Origin: CAIWAH01 sp043755815 | GTDB lineage: Bacteria > Verrucomicrobiota > Verrucomicrobiia > Limisphaerales > UBA9464 | Assembly (NCBI GenBank): GCA_043755815.1 | Contig: JAYUSF010000103.1 | Location: 1 to 21,805, forward strand | DNA: 21,805 nt | Reading direction: 5' to 3' | Part shown: positions 17,401 through 21,805 of the stretch, one piece after another | Position numbering within the stretch: the stretch's first letter is position 1 | How the letters are laid out: every line of letters starts with the position of its first letter | Translations under genes and position numbers: made by a program | Notes under the pieces: model-generated | The model's database searches: none | Seen by the model: the letters and a program-made list of their open reading frames with translations, nothing else | Told to the model about the DNA's origin: nothing

Positions 17401-19880
17401 TGGAGATCAACGCACAGATTTCCAACGAGACGGTGTCCCAAGTGATAACCGGGCTGGACACCGACTGCCTCGCGACGCTGTGCTTCTGGCACGTCGGCCG
17501 CTTTGGTGTCGCCGACAACCGGTTCAAAGTGGAGATTACCGGGAGCGGTCTGCCGCCGGTGACCTTGGATCCCCCGGCCTACGTCAATGCGGGCTCGTGG
17601 CAGCCCTACTGCGTCAGCTTCGTTCCGACGTCGCCGACAGTGACCATCGCCTTCACTGGCCAATCGCGATCGGGTTACCCAGGCGGAGCGCACATCGACA
17701 ACGTCTCGCTCACCCAATGTTGCGCGACGGTCGTGGACCCCACGCCGCCGGTCCTGACCTGTGTTCCCGACAAGCCGGCCGAGTGTGGCACCGCCTGGAC
17801 CTTCGATGAACCCACCGTCACCGCCGGCAATTGCACAGTGGGCAGCGTCACCGTCACCGTCGTCGGCACAGAGACGACCGGCACCTGCCCGCAGGTCAAC
17901 ACGCGCACCTGGCAAGCCACGGACGGCTGCGGCAACACCGCGACCTGCAGCCAGACCGTGACGGTCAGCGACAATATGCCGCCCGTCCTGACTTGTGCTC
18001 CCGACAAAACGGAGGTGTGCGGCACCGCGTGGAGTTTTGATGAGCCCACAGCGATGGACGCCTGTAGCGGGAGCAACGTGACCATCACCGTCGTCGGCAC
18101 GGAGACGACCGGCACCTGCCCGCAGACCAGCACGCGCACCTGGCAGGCCACGGACGCCTGCGGCAACAGCGCCACCTGCAGCCAGACGGTGACGGTGGAG
18201 GCACAGCCGGACGCCGATGGTGACGGCGTCCCGGACAGCAGCGACAACTGCCCCAACTCCATCCTCAGCCCCACGCTGATGATCGCCGGTTGCAACACGG
18301 GCGTGCCAAACACCGGGGCCGTGACCAACGGCTGCACGATCGCCGACCTGATCGCGCAATGCACCGTCAATCCGGGCGATCCCTGCCAGTTTGTCAGCTG
18401 TGTGGCCAGCCTGACCGATTCGCTCGTGGCCCAAGGCACGATCACTGCCGCGGAACAGGCGGCCATCCTGAGCTGCGCGGGCCGGAACCAAGCGCCGAGC
18501 TTCACGTTCAACACCCCGCCATCGGACGGCACGGTGACGGTCACCGTGAAGGAAGACTCGGGGAAATATCTTTTGGGCTTCGTGACCGCCAGCCCCGGTC
18601 CAGCCAGCGAAGCCCTCCAGCAACTAAAATTCTTCGTCAGCAACGACAACCCTTCGTTGTTCGTCAACAGCACAACGGCCCAACCAAATATCACCCCCAT
18701 GGGTGAACTCAGATTCCAGCCGCAGTTCAACCGGAACGGCACGGCGACAGTGACGGTGTATGTCGGCGACAAAGGCGGCACCGCGTGCGGCGGCGTGAAC
18801 GTCAGCGCGACGCAGACGTTTGTCATCACGGTGACAGCCGTCAACGACTTCCCCCAACTGACCCCGACTCCCGACCCGGACGCGAACTTTGAGGATGCGC
18901 CGGAGCAGACAATCACCCTGACCGGCATCTCGCCCGGAGCACCCGCCGATGAGGCCATCCAGACCGTGACCATCACGGCCACCTCAGACATGCCGACTGT
19001 GGTCCCTCATCCGACGGTGACCTACACGCCCGGCCCCCCATGGCCCGCGACCGCCACACTGAAATACACACCGGTGCCGGACCAGTGGGGGACCGCAAAA
19101 ATCACCGTCGTGGTTACGGACAACGGCCAGAGCGACGGCATGAATGAGTTCAAAAGCCGGACGGACCCCTTCATAGTCAAGGTCCTCGCGGTGAACGACG
19201 CGCCGAGCTTCAGCCTGAAAGCCCCTCCGGATGTGACGCTTCCTGAGGACACGACCGGGCTGCAGACCATCTGGGGCCAAGCAATCGGCAACCCCGGTCC
19301 GAACGAAACGGGACAGGCCCTGATTTACGCGGTCAGCAACAACAAACCCGGGCTGTTCACCGCGTTGGGTCAGCCGAAAATCGACCAATTCGGCACGCTC
19401 ACGTTTTGGCTCGCTCCCAACATGAACGGCACGGCGACGGTAAGCGTGCAGGTCAGCGACACCGGCGGCATTGCCAACGGCGGCGTGAACGTCAGCACCG
19501 CACCGCCGCAGTCGTTCCTCATCACAGTGAGCCCCGTCAACGACGCCCCGACCTTGACCAAGGTGAACAAACTGACGCGCGCATCGAGTGGGGTGCCCTA
19601 CACCTACACGATCACCTACGCGGACCTGGAGGCAGCGGCCAATGAAGTGGACGTGGACGGAGACCCACTCTCGTTCGTGATCAACTCGGTCAGCAACGGG
19701 ACGTTGACCAAGAACGGCGTTCAGGTGCTACCCGGCACGACGTTGATCGCGGGAGAAAGCTTGGTGTGGACCTACCCCGCCAACTTACCCCCTGGGCTCA
19801 AGAAAGCCTTTCAGGTTCAGGCGTCGGACGGCATTGCCCCTCCAACCCCCGCCGTCCAAGTGTGGGTGCAAGTCCAATGA
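14466..19880 (+). CDS. Giant secreted multidomain protein (HYR/Ig-like, DUF642-like, TSP3, cadherin-like)
   Basis: 1804 aa from ATG 14466. That start is chosen because it matches the start of the preceding gene (MQNQ), although the frame is open to TTG 14415. The signal peptide ends at GFTGAQAQ (Gln49). Order: an unrecognised N-terminal region (about 50-700) rich in Gly and aromatic residues; a short Ig-like unit; HYR/Ig-like repeat R1 (from 762); a second HYR-like unit (from about 840); a DUF642-like domain (922-1085, NLVINGSFENP ... AHIDNVSLTQC); HYR repeats R2 (1094) and R3 (1172); a calcium-binding thrombospondin type 3 motif DADGDGVPDSSDNCP (1249); then cadherin-like/Ig domains from about 1341 with VNDAP junctions and DxDGD calcium sites near the end. 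Many paired cysteines suggest disulfides. No anchor signal or enzyme motif was seen. Likely an extracellular adhesive or matrix protein. Confidence 0.88.
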   Translation: MQNQPSEPNPETVPAKDAKRRGSFHRGREATALATLSLLLSGFTGAQAQTVLSDPNQITGTIGWNNPPGPVRSYLDSVAPSHGLAAGTIFASQLGGGFTANTTVADDPGHLSVGYSITVQAGPAPGIQYYVWPVMATEDVHRYNFAALLTPTGVQPEPGSDVTLDFLECAGLIDLQFVDAADNPVTVEGGDFTAQLGHPTWEEQARATFGSASSVRLAVRGGNTFNVAAKFWQTSGSDFFSDYFSVTYTTNYTVTVGCDEIVVVKFLVPPSPIGGGGSAGLVGSIIGNVDMVGEDEHWFYRYNTKMTAQDGPQGNFRYGEVGLLTQPGHLPYPATSPVNGTSAYNSSGPFALANLLPSGFNAPALSVGYQVFGELTFGLNRRYEWFRTPWRDGSNGRVIVNPGTPTDLGDTFVIHPGYVQGDVFMCGPDEVDGVQSFLRHLFRDIDLGLNGPSTVSAFGLDQPAPGATHTAHGGRARALFEGDFMVAGPEKNHFVGDYRMALGGLNQEATRWDQLISFVFQNTATPTDQDNYLSFGVGIWNQQFKDVEIVPGQVVTHNHRYGFSRVVVHFQATSGALFRPAVTGDGSFNGLNFEGNPAQYAVGFQGSGTPTTSLADASGTGQVVLGLPEGDYTFRPTVYSVNPDGINISLNTLAPLEHVIVGPCEVVEVTPGLVLNVSTIPECVAQPQVAVSGAVTSTAEVASITYTLNGDTVTVCTGCGVSPTFNFTATLAACDNTLQITATDVAGRVSSRTRTVRFDDTPPVLTCAADKTVACGTAWTFDEPTASDACDGTAVSVVEVNTVTTGTCPQTSTRTWQATDGCGNTATCSQTVTVQDPSPPVITQCATDRTIALGTDCLATIPDLRGEVISTASCGPVTITQTPLLTQVGPGTYPVILTVCDGCANCTTCTLQVTVAGGSAPNLVINGSFENPDIGFTGNDFLLSVPGWTGNNSAGVLTTVELWRFTFGGMTAQSGAQHLEINAQISNETVSQVITGLDTDCLATLCFWHVGRFGVADNRFKVEITGSGLPPVTLDPPAYVNAGSWQPYCVSFVPTSPTVTIAFTGQSRSGYPGGAHIDNVSLTQCCATVVDPTPPVLTCVPDKPAECGTAWTFDEPTVTAGNCTVGSVTVTVVGTETTGTCPQVNTRTWQATDGCGNTATCSQTVTVSDNMPPVLTCAPDKTEVCGTAWSFDEPTAMDACSGSNVTITVVGTETTGTCPQTSTRTWQATDACGNSATCSQTVTVEAQPDADGDGVPDSSDNCPNSILSPTLMIAGCNTGVPNTGAVTNGCTIADLIAQCTVNPGDPCQFVSCVASLTDSLVAQGTITAAEQAAILSCAGRNQAPSFTFNTPPSDGTVTVTVKEDSGKYLLGFVTASPGPASEALQQLKFFVSNDNPSLFVNSTTAQPNITPMGELRFQPQFNRNGTATVTVYVGDKGGTACGGVNVSATQTFVITVTAVNDFPQLTPTPDPDANFEDAPEQTITLTGISPGAPADEAIQTVTITATSDMPTVVPHPTVTYTPGPPWPATATLKYTPVPDQWGTAKITVVVTDNGQSDGMNEFKSRTDPFIVKVLAVNDAPSFSLKAPPDVTLPEDTTGLQTIWGQAIGNPGPNETGQALIYAVSNNKPGLFTALGQPKIDQFGTLTFWLAPNMNGTATVSVQVSDTGGIANGGVNVSTAPPQSFLITVSPVNDAPTLTKVNKLTRASSGVPYTYTITYADLEAAANEVDVDGDPLSFVINSVSNGTLTKNGVQVLPGTTLIAGESLVWTYPANLPPGLKKAFQVQASDGIAPPTPAVQVWVQVQ
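16749..16971 (+). repeat. Coding repeat R1 of the HYR/Ig-like module
   Basis: Encodes PPVLTCAADKTVACGTAWTFDEP...TGTCPQTSTRTWQATDGCGNTATCSQTVTV. R1, R2 (17745) and R3 (17979) are about 225 bp each and nearly identical in their 3' thirds at DNA level. Confidence 0.8.
17745..17970 (+). repeat. Coding repeat R2 of the HYR/Ig-like module
   Basis: Encodes PPVLTCVPDKPAECGTAWTFDEP...TGTCPQVNTRTWQATDGCGNTATCSQTVTV. It is separated from R1 by a different HYR unit and the DUF642-like domain, and directly abuts R3. Confidence 0.8.
17979..18201 (+). repeat. Coding repeat R3 of the HYR/Ig-like module
   Basis: Encodes PPVLTCAPDKTEVCGTAWSFDEP...TGTCPQTSTRTWQATDACGNSATCSQTVTV, in tandem with R2. The shared VTVVGTETTGTCPQ phrase links R2 and R3 more closely to each other than to R1. 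Confidence 0.8.
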
Positions 19881-20031
19881 CCACGGAGCATCACGGTGCG
19901 GAGGAGGGAAAATCGGCACAGCGCGGAAAGCCGGTCGGGTGGCCGAAGGTCCGCCACGCCCTGCCAAAGAAAGCGCGGCGCGGCATGGGCAAAGGTGGAG
20001 CCACTTGGCTTGGCTAAACGGGGTGAGACCC

Positions 20032-20069
20032 GTCTGCGGGGACCGGCTCAAGCGCCGGTCCCCGCAGAC
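20032..20069. repeat. Hairpin with perfect 16-bp stem and 6-base loop
   Basis: Arm 20032-20047 (GTCTGCGGGGACCGGC) pairs exactly with 20054-20069; the loop is TCAAGC. It lies about 150 bases after the giant exoprotein gene. No T-run follows, so it is either a repeat element or a hairpin protecting the mRNA end, not a standard intrinsic terminator. The rest of the gap 19881-20134 shows no gene. Confidence 0.8.
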
Positions 20070-20134
20070 CGAAGCTGAAAGCAATTCACCGCTTCAACCA
20101 GCGCCACGCGCCAGCCGAATGTAATTTTGCGCCC

Positions 20135-20269
20135 GTGACACGACTCCTCGCCTTCCTCGGCCTGCTGTTGCTCCTCAGCAGTTTCCTGCTCGTCGGCCAA
20201 TGCGCCTACGAGCAGGTCCAGGGTGAGACACTGGGGGGCGGCAGGCGGAAGCACCCATCACCATTATGA
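20135..20269 (+). pseudogene. Truncated paralogue of the membrane protein at 20884
   Basis: From GTG 20135 a 44-codon frame reads MTRLLAFLGLLLLLSSFLLVGQCAYEQVQGETL then diverges to GGGRRKHPSPL and stops. The first 33 codons match the start of the gene at 20884: by hand count 84 of 99 bases and 28 of 33 residues are identical, with many changes silent. Everything after the first transmembrane helix is missing. Its stop TGA overlaps the ATG of the next gene (ATGA at 20266-20269). It could be a dead fragment, or still be translated as a short leader that couples translation to the next gene. Confidence 0.75.
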
Positions 20270-20568
20270 CACCGTTACTCGCAGTCCTTGAGTTTGGAGA
20301 TTACTTGATCATCGCGGTCATCGGGATGGTCTTCGCGGGAGGCGCTTCTTTCGCGGCGAGGCAGCGGTTGGATGTGCGTCGGCTCGATCGCAAGTTGGAC
20401 GCCCTGCTCCAACATCACGGCGTCTCAGTGCCGCCACGTTTGTCGCCCGAAGTGCAGCGTCTGGCCAAAGACCCAGCCAAGAAACTTGCGGCCATCAAGC
20501 TGCATCGCGAGCAAAATCCAGGTTTGGGTCTTGCCGACGCCAAAGCAGATGTGGAGGAGTTGGGATGA
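20266..20568 (+). CDS. Small membrane protein with an L7/L12 C-terminal-like tail
   Basis: 100 aa. One hydrophobic segment (about residues 12-30, YLIIAVIGMVFAGGASFAA), then a short helical region (RLDRKLDALLQHHGV, which might form a coiled coil) and a tail KKLAAIKLHREQNPGLGLADAKADVEEL (72-99). The tail resembles the C-terminal domain of ribosomal protein L7/L12, whose signature is KIxVIKxVRexTGLGLKEAKxxVE. Small membrane proteins with such a tail occur outside ribosomal operons; their function is not known to me. It is not the ribosomal protein itself: the dimerisation N-terminus is missing and it has a membrane helix. The ATG overlaps the stop of the truncated paralogue upstream. Confidence 0.8.
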   Translation: MTPLLAVLEFGDYLIIAVIGMVFAGGASFAARQRLDVRRLDRKLDALLQHHGVSVPPRLSPEVQRLAKDPAKKLAAIKLHREQNPGLGLADAKADVEELG

Positions 20569-20625
20569 CACTGTTGACGGCCATGCGCCATGCCGCCAGG
20601 TGGCCCCCGTCGTCCTCCAGCCAGC

Positions 20626-20653
20626 GCCGGGAGGGCGGGCATTCCTGCCCGCC
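20626..20653 (+). repeat. 28-bp hairpin repeat, copy 2
   Basis: Same unit as 10924-10951, but the stem reads GGCGGGCA / TGCCCGCC. The A-T pair of copy 1 has become G-C on both sides, so the stem is preserved. Confidence 0.8.
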
Positions 20654-20719
20654 CGCGAGCGCCGCAGGCGTGAGCAGTGGGCGGTGTTCATTCCCGCACG
20701 CGGGAGGCCGTTGCGTTGG

Positions 20720-20747
20720 GGCGGACTGGAATGTCCGCCCTCCCGGC
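20720..20747 (-). repeat. 28-bp hairpin repeat, copy 3 (reverse orientation)
   Basis: Its reverse complement differs from copy 1 at one base, in the last pair next to the loop, leaving a 7-bp stem. Confidence 0.8.
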
Positions 20748-20883
20748 GACACCCCCGCGCACGTAGCAGCCGACGTGAGGAGGCTCCGTTCTCCTCGGAA
20801 CTGCGGGCGAGTTGTCCCGCAACCCGCCTCGGTTTCCGGGGGAAACCGCCCACAGTTCACACCGCTTAACTCTTGAGATTGGC

Positions 20884-21558
20884 ATGACCCGACTACTCGG
20901 TTTTCTTGGCCTGCTGTTGCTCCTCGGCAGTTTCCTGCTCGTCGGCCAATGTGTCTACGATCAGGTTCGGGGTGAAACATTGGTCAAAACGGATCGGGTG
21001 TCGCCCCCGGGGACGGTCACCCGCGCAACGGAAGCTGCGGAGTTCAAGGGGACGATGGCCTGGCATTGGGTGGTGGCGGTCCTGCCGGCGCTGGCGGGTT
21101 GGTTCCTCCTGTCGTCGGCCCGGCGTCAGGAATCGCAGGACATGCTGTCCCCTGACTTCAAGGGGCTCGCCTTCGTGGAAGAAGAAGTTGGAGCAACCGC
21201 CCCGCCTGCCGCTACCGGTGAGCCGCCGCCCCTGCCCGTGCGTCCCTCCCTGCCGCGGAACCTCCCGGTCGGCCGGATCCTGAGCGTCGTGATCTGCCTG
21301 GGCTACATCGGCGCGACGTTCGTCGCCGGGCCGGGCCTCCTGAGCGACAGTGCGGCCCTCTACGCGGTGTTGGCCGGCTGCCTGGTGCTGATCTGGCTTC
21401 CGGACGAGATCGACGACCTGCTGGGCACCATCGTGACCCTGTTCAACGCGAGCTACGAGGGAGTCGTTTACCGGCCGACACTTCGGATGCTGATCACCGG
21501 TGCGGGTTGGTTCTTGCTGGTGGGGTTACCGTTGCTGTTGGGTTTCTTGAACCGGTGA
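20884..21558 (+). CDS. Multi-pass membrane protein of unknown function
   Basis: 224 aa from ATG 20884. An in-frame start at 20812 is open, but the truncated copy at 20135 begins at the same MTRLL, which fixes the start here. Predicted transmembrane helices at about residues 3-21, 59-77, 132-151, 155-172 and 202-221. A soluble stretch (about 80-130) is acidic then proline-rich (GEPPPLPVRPSLPRNLP). LPDEIDDLLGTIVTLFNASYEGVVYRPT lies between helices four and five. No enzyme motif or known family was recognised. The extra truncated copy upstream shows that this gene, or part of it, was duplicated here. Confidence 0.8.
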   Translation: MTRLLGFLGLLLLLGSFLLVGQCVYDQVRGETLVKTDRVSPPGTVTRATEAAEFKGTMAWHWVVAVLPALAGWFLLSSARRQESQDMLSPDFKGLAFVEEEVGATAPPAATGEPPPLPVRPSLPRNLPVGRILSVVICLGYIGATFVAGPGLLSDSAALYAVLAGCLVLIWLPDEIDDLLGTIVTLFNASYEGVVYRPTLRMLITGAGWFLLVGLPLLLGFLNR

Positions 21559-21805
21559 AGACCAAGGGGGACGTCGGCGCGTTGGTTGGGAATGGTGTCG
21601 GCTGAGCAGATTGGGCACGAAACGGTGCTTGGCTTTGAAACCCATGGCGAGACTACCACCGGCAGGCGTCCCGAGTCGCGCGCATCTTGGCACCGCCCCC
21701 GGTGGCTCCCTTGTATGTTGCTTTCCATCATCCTTGCGGGGCGAGAGCCTGGCGGGAGGATGGGGCCGCTGCGGGGCCTGCAGGCCCGGCAGCGGCGGCG
21801 TGACT
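21559..21805. other. End of window: gene gap with palindromes
   Basis: No credible gene. A reverse frame (21468-21731) is short and unlike any protein I know. Two palindromes occur: CATCCT/AGGATG arms (21729-21762) and a strong 32-base dyad at 21765-21796. Confidence 0.45.
21765..21796. repeat. 32-base near-perfect palindrome
   Basis: GCCGCTGC (21765-21772) pairs with GCAGCGGC (21789-21796), around a perfect 14-base palindrome GGGCCTGCAGGCCC (21774-21787). A single G-G mismatch sits between the two parts. It is probably another intergenic repeat element; it runs close to the window edge. Confidence 0.7.

Larger units (their letters stand above)
20569..20883. other. Gap holding paired palindromic repeats
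   Basis: 315 bases with no credible gene. It holds two copies of the 28-bp hairpin repeat facing opposite ways (20626-20653 and 20720-20747), a small palindrome CCCGCACGCGGG (20693-20704) between them, and GAGGAG/CTCCTC arms (20777-20782 and 20791-20796). The arrangement resembles the paired REP blocks (BIMEs) of enterobacteria. Confidence 0.65.

Noticed and set aside
15900..18623. 907-codon reverse-strand open frame inside the giant exoprotein gene
   Set aside because: Low-complexity Gly/Arg/Ala composition, mirrors the forward repeats, no recognisable domain.
20032..20069. Rho-independent terminator
   Set aside because: Strong stem, but followed by CGAAGCTGAAAG and not by a T-run.
20266..20568. 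Ribosomal protein L7/L12 (rplL)
   Set aside because: Only the tail is similar; it has a membrane helix, lacks the dimerisation domain and is not in a ribosomal operon.
20812..20883. Upstream start at 20812 for the last membrane protein
   Set aside because: The duplicated copy at 20135 starts at MTRLL, and the extra region is repeat-derived DNA.

Overview
The window is high-GC bacterial DNA that looks like a member of the Verrucomicrobiota, in the Pedosphaera / Limisphaerales style. Planctomycetota are the main alternative. The assignment is inference. It rests on a PEP-CTERM exoprotein, giant secreted proteins built of HYR/Ig/cadherin-like modules, a GH35 beta-galactosidase, a WD40 protein carrying the D-L-R-G-F-E-W sequence I associate with verrucomicrobial and planctomycete kinase-WD40 proteins, and gene gaps packed with perfect palindromic repeats. 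There are no rRNA, tRNA or housekeeping genes, and no CRISPR array or transposase was seen. Almost every gene is on the + strand.

Layout. (1) 1-4989: the 3' part of a large RHS/YD-repeat protein, cut by the window edge, ending in an RHS core and a 199-residue variable tip. A 117-aa membrane protein (4986-5339) follows with an ATGA overlap. Base composition falls from late in the RHS core through this small gene, as expected for a swapped toxin-tip/immunity module. (2) 5671-8010: a secreted GH35 beta-galactosidase with a C-terminal F5/8-type domain that ends early, and an ambiguous start (GTG, or a CTG with a strong ribosome-binding site). (3) 8338-8652 on the - strand: a small Xre-type HTH protein. 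(4) 8613-10889: a WD40-repeat protein that looks cut off at its N-terminus just where a 98-bp inverted-repeat element sits. (5) 10890-11609: about 720 bp without a gene, holding at least four palindromic repeats. (6) 11610-19880: three consecutive secreted proteins, namely a PEP-CTERM protein, a seven-repeat SBBP beta-propeller protein and an 1804-aa multidomain protein. They share modules: the second and third share a 5' start sequence and signal peptide, and the first and third share a lectin-like domain. (7) 20135-21558: a truncated copy of a membrane protein, a small membrane protein with an L7/L12 C-terminal-like tail, and the full-length version of the membrane protein, separated by more palindromic repeats.

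Taken together the window reads as an accessory, surface-oriented region (exoproteins, glycan degradation, a possible contact-dependent toxin) shaped by duplication, truncation and small palindromic elements. The most notable points are the RHS tip plus membrane-protein pair, the dispersed hairpin family with a compensatory stem change, and the truncated paralogue overlapping the L7/L12-like gene.
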